64,000 nucleotides of DNA from positions 2,232,001 through 2,296,000 of the forward strand of contig CM066293.1 of the NCBI GenBank assembly GCA_033816765.1, written 5' to 3'. This stretch comes from Nothopassalora personata. Taxonomy: Eukaryota; Ascomycota; Dothideomycetes; Mycosphaerellales; Mycosphaerellaceae. How positions within the stretch are numbered: the first letter of the stretch is position 1; each line of letters starts with the position of its first letter. Positions 34,962 through 44,229 of the stretch are shown piece after piece. The notes beneath the pieces were generated by a model, which saw nothing but the letters and a program-made list of their open reading frames with translations, ran no database searches and was not told where the DNA came from. The translations under genes were made by a program, and so were the position numbers.

Positions 34962-36024
34962 TGTTAAAATCTACTCCTATGTCTACAAATTGTGCAAGAA
35001 GTACTAGAAGGTCCTTACTACTGCTGACCTAATGACTAGCTATATATAAAGGGTGCAGAGACGGGTGCAAAGATAGTTGCAGGTACAAAAAGTGAATCCC
35101 TTGTACTTATACCCTAGTTTGTTATTGTTACTATAGATAAATTGAACTTGGAAATAAGATAAGGATAGAGTCCGATATTGCTCCTCTACTCCTACAGTAC
35201 AGTACGTAAGTCTCTCAATGTTATCTTTAACCTTAACAAGGTTAGGTTTAGCTTCAGGTAGGTACGAACAAAGTCACCGGACATGGGAGTATGTTTTTAA
35301 AAAATAACAGGTTGAACACGGCAGTCGCTTTGCACATAATGTAGACACCGCGGCAGAATTTTCGACTCCAGAGATGGATGTGGGAGGATCTCACCGGATA
35401 TGATATCCTGGACGGGCTGAGACGTGATTCAGAGGTATCAATGACAGTCTACAGATTTCGAAGCGAGATCCAAAGGGCCTCAGACCATCTCATCTTGGTC
35501 TCCGAAGAGCCGTTCTGGGCCTATTCCTAGTGCTTTCGAGGAGATGACAAGACTACCTAACTCCTCGTGCTTGTTCTAAGGTTGACCTCTGACGGTGGGG
35601 CCTGCGGGTTGTCCTGTTCGAATGACAGTTGCAGGCACGCCAGCGTTCTCAGCAGGGAGCTGCGAGGATCAGCGATGCCACGTGCTTGGACTTGCCGTAG
35701 CCTCCTGGGATCGGAGTGCGATGGTCGTTGAACATCTCCTCCAGGACTTCGGTCTCGCCTGGGTGCACGGCTGGGTAGCCGCCACCACTGGCAATGGAGG
35801 AGATGAAGACGATGTGAGCTCTGCTCCTGGACGCGAGGCTGAAGTCGACGCAGCGGCGAGTGCCAGCCTTGTAGGTGGCTTGTTGGCTTTGTGCCGGCTT
35901 TTGGAGAAGAAGTTTTCATCTCTTAGACTCATAGTGTTGTCTTGGATCGCAGCTCAGTATGATCGCGCTGCATGTCTAGTATATACATTCAAACTACCCC
36001 GTCCACTTCCCGCTCACTCATATC
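34962..36024. other. gene-poor stretch
   Basis: AT-rich from about 34,950 to 35,340 with mild RIP-like composition and no TSD or LTR that I could pair. Bases 35,557-36,024 have several overlapping open frames on both strands, none with a domain I recognise. Confidence 0.35.
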
Positions 36025-36369
36025 TCAATGACAGCCTCCGTTTCCCTTACACGGGTCGTTCGTAATGTAGCAGCCATTCTTGCAGAAACCGCTGTAGCTG
36101 TACCTGCCCATGAGGTCCATATGGAACATGGAGTTCCATTCTTCGCCATTACATGTGTCAGACCTCCCACAGGCCATCTGCGCGAGCTCGCTTTGGGTTT
36201 TGCCTATGCAATCATATGTTAGTGAGGCTCTTGATGCAGCGGATCGTCGAGTTATGTTACCCATATTGTTGACGAGGTCCCAGCCGCAGTGACTCGGATA
36301 GCAAGCTCCGGAAGAAGCATGAACGATGCCGCAGGCTGCGAGAATGGTGCTGAGGAGGATGAAGTTCAT
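36025..36369 (-). CDS. small secreted cysteine-rich protein, effector-like
   Basis: A 114-codon ORF on the minus strand. The first about 19 residues (MNFILLSTILAACGIVHASS) form a classical signal peptide. The mature part of about 95 residues has nine cysteines, including ACYPSHC near its start and a cluster FCKNGC...DPC...GGC at the end, consistent with disulfide stabilisation; the odd number leaves one unpaired. One N-glycosylation sequon (NIT) is present. Small size, secretion and high cysteine content are typical of fungal effectors and antimicrobial-like proteins, but I recognise no named family. It lies between a reductase remnant and HET remnants, a gene-poor, fast-evolving setting. The function is inference only. 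Confidence 0.65.
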   Translation of the reverse strand: MNFILLSTILAACGIVHASSGACYPSHCGWDLVNNMGNITRRSAASRASLTYDCIGKTQSELAQMACGRSDTCNGEEWNSMFHMDLMGRYSYSGFCKNGCYITNDPCKGNGGCH

Positions 36370-38040
36370 TTTGAGAGATTGAGTGAGGTGGTTGATGTGG
36401 TATTGTGGCTGGTTGTCGTTGTTGATGATGCGTCATAACAGGCGCGTCGTGATGATCTTATACCTTTGCAGTAACGAGGCTGTGGTTCATACGCAGCTGT
36501 TACGAAAAGAGCCATGATCGGTGTCCCCGGTGGTAACGATGTTGCACTAGTTACCACGACAACAACGTGAATTAACACACCGCTTGAGCATGTTACATAC
36601 GAATCCGTATCCCTCTCGGTGGCATTCAAGTTTCATCCGGCGAAAGCGAGGGCTGAGTTGAGCTGCCATGTAGCTGGCTGACTGTGTTTCACAACAGCCC
36701 CACGGTAATACCAATGGTGCAGGGTTCTGCTTCAAGTGCAGACGGCAGTCTGTTGAGTCCGAGTCCACCATCTCTTCCAGTGACAGTGGTGATGCGGCTC
36801 AAGTGGCTATGCCGTGGTGTGCGCTGCAATTCGCCGGTGTTTGCCTAGCCTGATGAAGTAGCCAGTCGCACCAGACAAATCCACTGATCGATACCCAACA
36901 GCACGCGGATTCCTTCACCTACCTGCTCAAGCTCATCGTCCAGGACATGACGCCGCGATTTGACCACAGATGTAGTTCCCTCACTGGACCCGATCTCAAA
37001 GAGCCGCGCGCGGCCTTCGCTCGTTGCCTTGTCCGATGTGGCTCCGGTGACGATGAAGCTGAGCCTTGCGTGACGGGGCTGCCAAAGTCGATCATCTGAT
37101 AATAGCGTTGGGTCTGAAAGCCGGTAAAGCTTTGACTCAGTGATATGGAAAAACGTGAGAACCCTTCTGCCCACGGGACGCTCCAGATGGTTAGGGACTA
37201 AGACGTTTGACGACCGTGTCCAGGCCGTGTCAGCTACCGGGTTTCCCTTCCGCAACCTAAGCGGACACTGCAAGCGGTGGAGTGACGAGGCGATCTGCCG
37301 AGTGCGAATCCTCGTTACGGATTCTTCTTCTTCTTCTTCCTCCTCAACTGTACCTCGATCCATTAGGGATATCTACATTACCGTGTCAGGGACTTCGCTT
37401 TCAGTAATGACACCAGGCGGATCCAGATACGAGAACTTCATCAAGAGCATGGTAAGAGGAAATGTCTCCTTCACTGGTATGCTATCATGCAGCTGCAGGA
37501 TATCTAACACTGTCTGGCATCGTTGTAAAGATGTTTGCGAATAGTTCAAAACTAGATGCCATCGGTGCTCACCAGGTAGATTGAAGAGACCGTAAAAATG
37601 ATCGGCATGCCTTTCATTCGTTTTATCGGTAGCGAGGGAACAGCTTGTGCAGTGAGTGCGGCTTTTGAGATAGTTTATCGGGTTTGGTAGCAATGCAGTG
37701 CGAGTTGTGCGGCCTGTGACGTCGTCAGAGTGCCGAAATGACTGTCCCATTCATGCATTCGAGCTCTCGCGCGCTTGCGGTCTATTCATGGGCTATTTTC
37801 GGATCCGTATGGATTACCTGCTATGAGAGGAACCAAACTTGGGAGTTCCTGGGATCCATAACGTCGGACGACTGTTTGTGCAAGTATCAGCTCTGGTATG
37901 ATCCAATTTCTACTTCAGTAGATCAATTGGCACATTCCAAAGGAAGCAATGCCATTGGTTAGGCCACATTGGATCAAAGCCGCGCCCGCGCGTGGGATCG
38001 CTTTCCTCTGCGCCTGGGCGGATATCTTGACAGTACTTGG
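36370..38040. other. region with unassigned minus-strand ORFs
   Basis: Minus-strand frames at 37,750-37,373 and 37,363-36,845 (125 and 172 codons) are the longest. A possible GTGAGC donor near 37,573 and a CCAG acceptor about 60 bp downstream could join a short hydrophobic start (MKGMPIIFTVSSIYL, near 37,619) to the 37,515-37,373 frame. I found no domain and would not call a gene with confidence. The 172-codon frame begins with a Glu run encoded by a (TTC)n tract. Confidence 0.25.
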
Positions 38041-38454
38041 CTAAGCTAGTAGCAGCGTCTTAGCTCTTCTTTCGGTGCGTAGCGGCACAAAGTCGAGTAG
38101 AATCAAAGCGTCCCTTTCGATTCCGGAAGACACCTCGCCAGAATCTAAGCAAGCCAGTACTTTGAAGGCTTTTCCGTAGATCGTGCCCATGAGCTGGACC
38201 TGCTGGTTACGTTCCGAGAGCGGGTCAATGTATGAAGCATCCACCCATAGCCAGATGTCGTCATCCGAGTCTCTGAGCCGCGAGATCATGTTGACCAAGC
38301 TTGGGGTGATTTGAGTATAGATGACCTGTTCCGAGTCGCTTAGTAAAGACTTGTTGCCAATTGGTAGGGCATGAGTTGGTGCCGCATGTCCCCAGCTGTA
38401 GGAGACGGCCTCATAGGGTGGAGCAGCGTCGATCTCGAATGGCTCGAGCTGCAA
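38041..38454 (-). pseudogene. truncated HET-domain protein
   Basis: A 137-codon frame carries the N-terminal half of a heterokaryon-incompatibility (HET) domain: APPYEAVSYSWG at residues about 11-22, then DIWLWVDASYIDPLSERNQQ near residue 66 and a QLMGTIYGKAFKVLACL segment. In full HET proteins the block reads like YEALSYvWG, lWIDaiCIdQ.d..Er..Qv..M..IY (family knowledge). The frame stops soon afterwards (ending LLLA) with no rest of the domain, and the conserved Cys-Ile-Asp is Tyr-Ile-Asp. It is best read as a fragment. Confidence 0.65.
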
Positions 38455-39087
38455 AATATATCTTCTTCCGATTTATTGGCCTTAAACTTGAGAAGACGGA
38501 AGCACGTTTGAGAGCACAGCAGCTCGTATTGAAGAGGGTGCTGTTCGACAGCATTCCGATTGAGCTGCTCAGCTGTCTAATACCAATCATTGACAATGAC
38601 CTAATCGTCTTCCACCACGTCAGTCATTGTGTTGGCGGGGGACTACATGTCAGTGAACACACGTGCGATGCGGATGGTGATTGCAGTCTGCGACGACTGG
38701 TCTCCTGGTAAGCGGAATTCTGGCCTGTTGCAGAGTCGCTTGTGGCGTGGCCATCTCCGTCAGCTATTTGAGCTGTGCTGGTCAATCATGATGATCTTCG
38801 ATCTCACGACTACCGTTCTTGAGTGGATGTTTCGTGATTCGAGAACATCGACGTTGGCGGTGACAGATGTTAGGAATGTATGCCGTGTCAGGATGCTTGC
38901 GGCAGATCAGTCGGCGCTTCGGCTAGCGGCCGATGAAGATCAACCAATGAAACGCCTAGCGCTGAACATCTGCCAAGTTTCACCCGCGCACAGATTTCTC
39001 CTTCGACCTTCACGACCTACATCAGCGACATCTTCTTCACCTGTCAGAGAAAGCAACACCAGCCGGAGACAGACATCAACCGCAGCA
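38455..39087. other. intergenic, upstream of eL30
   Basis: Overlapping short frames only. The last about 100 bp before 39,088 (pyrimidine- and AC-rich) is the likely eL30 promoter and 5' leader. Confidence 0.4.
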
Positions 39088-39617
39088 ATGGCACCAAAGA
39101 AGAGCAGCAAGACCGCCGACAGCATCAACGCCAAGCTTGCGTTGACGATCAAGGTGCGCACAAATCGAGCCATCACCACCCAAACACATCTCTAACCACC
39201 GTGACAGTCTGGCAAGGTCACTCTCGGCTACAAGTCCACCCTCAAGACGCTCCGCTCTGGCAAGGCCAAGCTCGTCATCATCGCCGGCAACACTCCTCCT
39301 CTCCGCAAGTCCGAGCTCGAGTACTACAGCATGTTGGCCAAAACCGCCGTCCACCACTTCTCCGGCAACAACGTAAGTTGGGATACCACATACCGCACCT
39401 TGCGAAGGAGCCTTTTCACGGCTCTGGAGGGTGTAGCTCTCTTGAGCCCTGAGAAGAAGCCTTCCGCATGTCGGTTGCTTTGGAGGGAGGGTAAACTGAC
39501 GTGATGTGTGATGTGTAGATTGAGCTTGGTACTGCCTGCGGTAAGCTCTTCCGCTGCTCGACCATGGCTATCCTCGATGCTGGTGACTCCGACATCTTGA
39601 GCACCACTCCAGCTTAA
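39088..39617 (+). CDS. RPL30: 60S ribosomal protein L30 (eL30)
   Basis: Three exons: 39,088-39,153, 39,208-39,372 and 39,519-39,617, with introns of 54 and 146 bp bounded by GT (GTGCGC, GTAAGT) and AG. The spliced product is 109 residues, close to the yeast length of 105. It begins [20 protein letters not shown] and contains [20 protein letters not shown], the [19 protein letters not shown] block typical of eL30, and ends [20 protein letters not shown] then [12 protein letters not shown]. It is a component of the large ribosomal subunit near a bridge to the small subunit. In yeast it represses its own splicing through its first intron; I did not find the same kink-turn by eye. Confidence 0.96.
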
Positions 39618-40091
39618 GTGTGAGGAGATAAGGATGGAGGGAGCAATTGAAATGTATGGTCTGCCATGAGGCTATACATGGTCTGCGGGAATGCTATGTC
39701 CAAAGCTCACTGTGAGCAAGCAAAGCATTCAGGTGCTATGCACTGTTTGGCTCTGAGCAGGAGACGTCACCTTGAGCCTCTCCGCTAGAAACAGCCACGC
39801 CCCTCAGCGGCAGCACATCACTCCGTAGACCGCTCGAATGCGACTTCTGTGCCATCACTGATCTCCCGTTCCCTGTGAAGCGCTCTTTTCGTGACTCACT
39901 CGCTCGTGATAGCGCTTCAAAAGCTCTGATCTGCTTCATCAGCAAAGCACGGGAACAGCCGCTTTTGGATTTCAAAGCCGGGTCTTGGCGCGCCACTCGC
40001 ACTTTCCCCGACCTCATTGAAGTTGACGTCTGCTCCTTCTTCTCGCTCTTCGCACACGCACCCAACTAACAGTCATAGCAACACCGTCGAA
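39618..40091. other. intergenic between eL30 and uL16
   Basis: A 474-bp spacer between two ribosomal protein genes in the same direction. It presumably holds the uL16 promoter; no specific site is assigned. Confidence 0.4.
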
Positions 40092-40880
40092 ATGGCCCGC
40101 CGACCAGCACGCTGCTACCGCTATTGCAAGAACAAGCCATACCCGAAGTCGCGCTTCAACCGTGGTGTGCCAGACCCGAAGATCCGCATTTTCGATCTTG
40201 GCCGCAAGCGTGCGAACGTGGACGAGTTCCCAACATGCATCCACCTCATCTCCAACGAGTACGAACAGCTGAGCTCTGAGGCTCTCGAAGCCGCCCGTAT
40301 CTGCGCCAACAAGTAAGGAGAACTCGCGAAAGAGCCAGGACATATGGAAGAAACGGACATGTACTAATGATTACCTCAGGTACCTCGTCAAGATTGCAGG
40401 AAAGGAAGGTTTCCATCTCCGTGTCCGTGCCCACCCATACCACGTCGTCCGCATCAACAAGATGTTGTCGTGTGCGGGAGCCGATAGACTCCAGACCGGT
40501 ATGCGTGGTGCTTTCGGCAAGCCAAACGGAACCGTTGCCCGTGTCAACATCGGCCAGATCCTCCTCTCTGTCCGAACTCGTGATTCTCGTAAGTACTGAC
40601 ATGCCGCTTCCATGGCTAAAACATACCCTAACACCACTTTCCAGACCGTGCCACCGCCATCGAGGCCCTTCGCCGCGCACAGTACAAGTTCCCAGGTCGC
40701 CAAAAGATCATCGTCTCCAAGAACTGGGGCTTCACCCCTCTCCGCCGCGACGACTACATCGAGAAGCGCAAGGCTGGTGAGCTCCGTGTCGACGGCTGCT
40801 ACGTCCAGTTCCTGCCAAAGCACGGCCCGATCGAGTACAACATGCGCCGCTTCCCAGACGCCTTTGAGCAGGAGGCATAA
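40092..40880 (+). CDS. RPL10: 60S ribosomal protein L10 (uL16)
   Basis: Three exons: 40,092-40,312, 40,380-40,588 and 40,645-40,880, with introns of 67 and 56 bp (GTAAGG...CAG with a GTACTAATG branch-like site; GTAAGT...CAG). The spliced product is 221 residues, the same as yeast. It starts [20 protein letters not shown] and includes [20 protein letters not shown], the [20 protein letters not shown] segment, [19 protein letters not shown] and the C-terminal [12 protein letters not shown]. It is a late-joining large-subunit protein near the peptidyl-transferase centre. It lies 474 bp from eL30, un-RIPed and well conserved. Confidence 0.97.
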
Positions 40881-41316
40881 GCGTGTTTCTTCTTTGATGG
40901 TTCGGTTACATGAGGCAAGATGGGATATGATGGCATCACACAGGCGTACTTTTGGTTGGTCGGGAAAGACCCTGGCCCAGTTACTGCTAGATGCTGCAGG
41001 CCGAATGCAATCGAGAGAGACGAGAAAGAACCAATGCTCCGATTTCCACCTGCCGTGTGATCCATTCAATGCTAGCTGAAAATTGTAAGCTCTGTCTGTC
41101 TGCGTTGCACATATTACACCAATGTGGCGTGTGGTACAGATGATGAAAGTCTTGCGTTTGCGCCTCAACAATCTGTCCTGTGCATGGTTACGGAGGTGCT
41201 CCGTCTTGACGCGTTCACCACTGGTGACAGGCTTCATACTCACGTAATCATTGAGTCTCGGCCTCATTTTCCAAAAGAGAACAAAGCTGCTATCCACATC
41301 ATCGGACTCGATCGCA
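40881..41316. other. intergenic
   Basis: The 3' flank of RPL10. No supported feature. Confidence 0.4.
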
Positions 41317-42106
41317 ATGCGATTGCTAAACGTCCATGCCCTCAAACTCCGCGATTTCAGCGACGACGACCGTCCTTCATATGCTATAGCCTCTCACAGA
41401 CGGTATTCTCATGAGGCTACATTGCGCGAATTGAGCACCGGCAACATTTTGTCCGAGCACATGTGGTATATCCACGATGGATACTGTGCCCGCACGAAGG
41501 ACGAATGCTTGGAGGCAGGCCATTTTAAGGTCAAACGCTTCTGCGAGGCCGTCAAAGAATCGACAGGACAATCCCGTTACTGGACTGGCTTTGGATTGAC
41601 ACATGTTGCATAGACAGCACCGAGTTGTCCGAGGCTATTGATTCTATGTACCGATGATACTCTGAAGCCTACGTATGCCTAGCATATCTTTGCGATGTCA
41701 CTGGCCCGGAATGCACAGCCAGACACTGCGCCTGGTCCAAGTTTCAGCGTGGTGTATGGTTCACTCGAGGACGGACATTACAGGAGCTGCTCACGCGGCA
41801 ACTCGTGGTCTTTCTGAGCTCAGACTGGGCTAGGTCTTACGAGACGGGCCAGGAAGGACAACTACGAAGCTCATATGCGAAGAATCCATCCAGAACATGG
41901 TGGCGATGGACGGCCGCATGGTACACAGCGTGCCGAGACGAGACACGCATGACAACGCGCGCAAGATATTCCAATTTGCTCTGCCAATGGCGTTGACATC
42001 AGATGAGTGGTACGCCGTGCAATTCCGCGAACCTCTGCGTGTCTTGATCGACCGGAGCCTCGTGCTAGATGTGCCTAATTGGGAAGAATGGTGGAGCCCT
42101 CGTACA
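41317..42106 (+). pseudogene. HET-domain pseudogene, interrupted by a copia element
   Basis: Starts MRLLNVHALKLRDFSDDDRP then YAIASHRRYSHEAT, which matches the opening of the HET family of incompatibility proteins (MRLLnv..l.l..F.dd.iP.YAIlSHrW). After about residue 90 the frame shifts. The next blocks, WIDTCCIDSTELSEAIDSMY (from 41,592) followed by an in-frame TGA, and FTRGRTLQELL then VVFLSSDWARSYETG (41,760-41,840), are the expected continuation. At least one frameshift and one stop break it, and at 42,106 it is cut by the copia insertion, whose other flank resumes at 57,680. Domain content is clear; it is not functional. Confidence 0.75.
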
Positions 42107-42281
42107 TGTTGTCAATAGGTATTTGACGAGTACAAGCTTCCAGATTGAAACGATAGGGTGGATCAGTAACCCTCATGAATTGCCACAGGGTGTGAGACTA
42201 TCTAGCTACAGAAACAGTGTGATATAGTGTATGTGTGCCAAGTCCTGACTAACATAGCCATTGGTCACCTGATTCACAACA
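42107..42281 (-). repeat. copia 3' LTR
   Basis: 175 bp, almost un-RIPed. It pairs with 57,500-57,674. Confidence 0.85.
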
Positions 42282-43034
42282 CTCCTTATGGCAGTCAGTC
42301 TAATTAACTTAATATCACCTATATTGCTATATTGATCTCGAACACCTTTACTGGCTTTAGATACTAGATCAGCTATAAGTAGGTACATGCTAAGGACAGC
42401 GATCTTGTTAGATCTCTATATATAAGAGATCTTTATAGACCTACTTTTAGACACTTTTAGGCCTTATCTTTCCGGTTTTAGAAGTAAATAGAAGGTTCTC
42501 TCGGCTTAAGAAGGCTCTTATAGCTAGGCAGTAACGTATAGACCTTATCGGTATATACAAAAGAAGCTAGTTCTTTACTAAGTAACTCTCTCTACTTTAT
42601 ACTACTTTATACCTCTCTTACCCCCTTTTAGACTACTAAATATACTTATATATACTAATAACTACTATACGTATATTCTTAAAGCTTTTTAAGAAGCTTT
42701 AGTAAGGTATACTATATATATAATAGTATTTTAAGGGTATTTACTAACTTATAAGTAGCATTATAGTAGATATTGTTAAGTAGACTCCTATAAACTAGTT
42801 TAGTAGTACTAGTAATGTCTTTAATAGTAGAACTAGTTCTAGTAACGGTAACGATCCTAATAAGCGTCCTCCTAGTAATAGTAGAAAGGGCCTACCTATA
42901 TCTAGTAGGCTCTCTAAGCGTAAGACCCTTATTAAGGTACTTAGGCTAGTTAAGTAGATTATCGACAGCAAACGTAAGATTACTAAGAGGAATATAACCT
43001 TATAGCTTACTATAGTATCCCTTAAGGTTACCTT
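42282..43034 (-). repeat. internal remnant of the copia element
   Basis: RIPed sequence with no intact ORF. A weak minus-strand frame next to the LTR (MYLLIADLVSKASKG, near 42,388) could be the end of copia RNase H, but this is uncertain. Confidence 0.4.
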
Positions 43035-43438
43035 TATTAGGTTTAGTATAACCTAATAATATTACAAGTTAAGAAGATAAGCTTAATCGGGTTTATTCTC
43101 GGGCCAATAGGAAGTTAAGGGAGAGTAATAAAGTAGTAGCTGTCTTGTCTTATAAAGACTAAGTAGTAGTAAGGTAGAGGTTAGGTTATAGTATATTCTA
43201 AACAGTAATATTAAACAGTAAGTTAAACGCCTCGAAGCTATAAGGGGTTCTTAGCGTTCCTAAATACAAAGGAGATTCGTAGATCTCGGTAATTAGTCTA
43301 ATTATTCTAAGCATAAGCAGTCTAATTAGTCTAAGCATAAGTAGTCTAATCGCTCTAAGTCTAAGCGCTTAGGTAGGATGAGTTACGTGTTCGTCTTGTC
43401 GTTATAATTCTAGGGTCTATAGGAATTATTCCGTAATA
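43035..43438 (-). repeat. 3' LTR, gypsy family D
   Basis: 404 bp, starting TATTAGG (TG to TA) and ending CCGTAATA. It matches the split LTR on the right. Confidence 0.82.
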
Positions 43439-43511
43439 CTATCCCCTTCTTAGCCTAGCTTCGTCCCGAAGCTTCTTAAGCCGTTATTATTTCTTGTAGT
43501 AATAGTTAACT

Positions 43512-44051
43512 ATGTCTTCTTCTTCCTATAAACGCCGTTAACGACTTGCTTAGGATACTAAAGTTTCTAGTATTAAAATAGCTCTATATACGAATTGTTA
43601 GAAGTCTCGATCCTCGGGCGTAGTAGTAAAGTGCATCGTAGGTTCTCGGTCTAGAAAGTGTTCGGCCAATATTCGAAAAGGCTATAAGGATTGCGATATA
43701 CGTCTTTCTCGTCCGGAGTAGGAATGTCTTCGCGATTCGCGCGATAATCTTAAGCTAGAGCTTAAGAGGATTAAAGAGGAGGAGGTGCGGCTAAAGATAC
43801 GTAAGATCCGTCTTCGGAAATAGCTACAATTAGCTAAGCGTCGCACCGACGATACCGTCGCTAAGGAGTTAGAGGAGCTCGAGGAGGAAGAGGCGCGCGA
43901 GGAGCTAGCGTCTCTTAAGCGGGCGTCGGGGATAGAGGTGTCGCCTTCGCTAGTTTCTTTCTCGGATATCCTAGAGATGCCCGTAAATAACTAGGCGGCG
44001 CTTTCTAGAGCGGAGCCTTAGGGCGAGTCCCTAGGGGTAGAGACTTATTAG
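43512..44051 (+). pseudogene. antisense coiled-coil ORF in family-D gypsy
   Basis: A plus-strand frame of 179 codons (ATG 43,512, TAG 44,049) with several internal RIP-type stops. It starts with a Ser-rich stretch, then spaced cysteines (TNC, KCIV, KCSAN, DCDI), then a long charged helix (KEEEVRLKIRKIRLRK-type and ELEELEEEEAREEL), and ends with a hydrophobic/acidic tail. It lies between the end of pol and the 3' LTR but in the opposite direction. Small proteins of this design (a few Cys, then a coiled coil) are often found beside fungal retrotransposons (general impression from family knowledge). Function unknown. Confidence 0.5.
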
Positions 44052-44090
44052 GGTATTTATTTATAAGTTGTGTCCCTGTTCTTATTAATC

Positions 44091-44164
44091 GGCTAGGTAG
44101 CTTAGTAGTAGAGCGTAAGCTATCTATACTCTTAAGGTCGTAAGTTCGATTCCTACCCTAGTCG
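44091..44164 (+). tRNA. tRNA-like sequence inside gypsy element, probably a pseudo-tRNA
   Basis: It can be folded as a tRNA. Acceptor arm: GGCTAGG (44,091-44,097) with CCTAGTC (44,157-44,163), 7 pairs with one G-T. D stem: GCTT/GAGC. T arm: GTAAG-TTCGATT-CCTAC, with one A-C mismatch that a G-to-A RIP change would explain. TTCGATT in the T loop also serves as a B-box-like core. The anticodon arm is irregular (TAAG/CTTA with a 9-nt or larger loop), so an anticodon cannot be assigned with confidence. No CCA is encoded. Confidence 0.45.
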
Positions 44165-44229
44165 CTCGTCGGCCGAGAGATCGATTATCATTAGTTATAT
44201 CGGCGGACCTATTTTTAGTATTATTGGAT

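Noticed and set aside
40371..41345. 324-codon minus-strand ORF over RPL10
   Set aside because: It is antisense to the spliced RPL10 gene and to its 3' flank, and has no recognisable domain.
44091..44164. Functional tRNA gene
   Set aside because: The anticodon arm does not give a 7-nt loop with a clear anticodon, and the T stem has a mismatch. It lies inside a decayed transposon.
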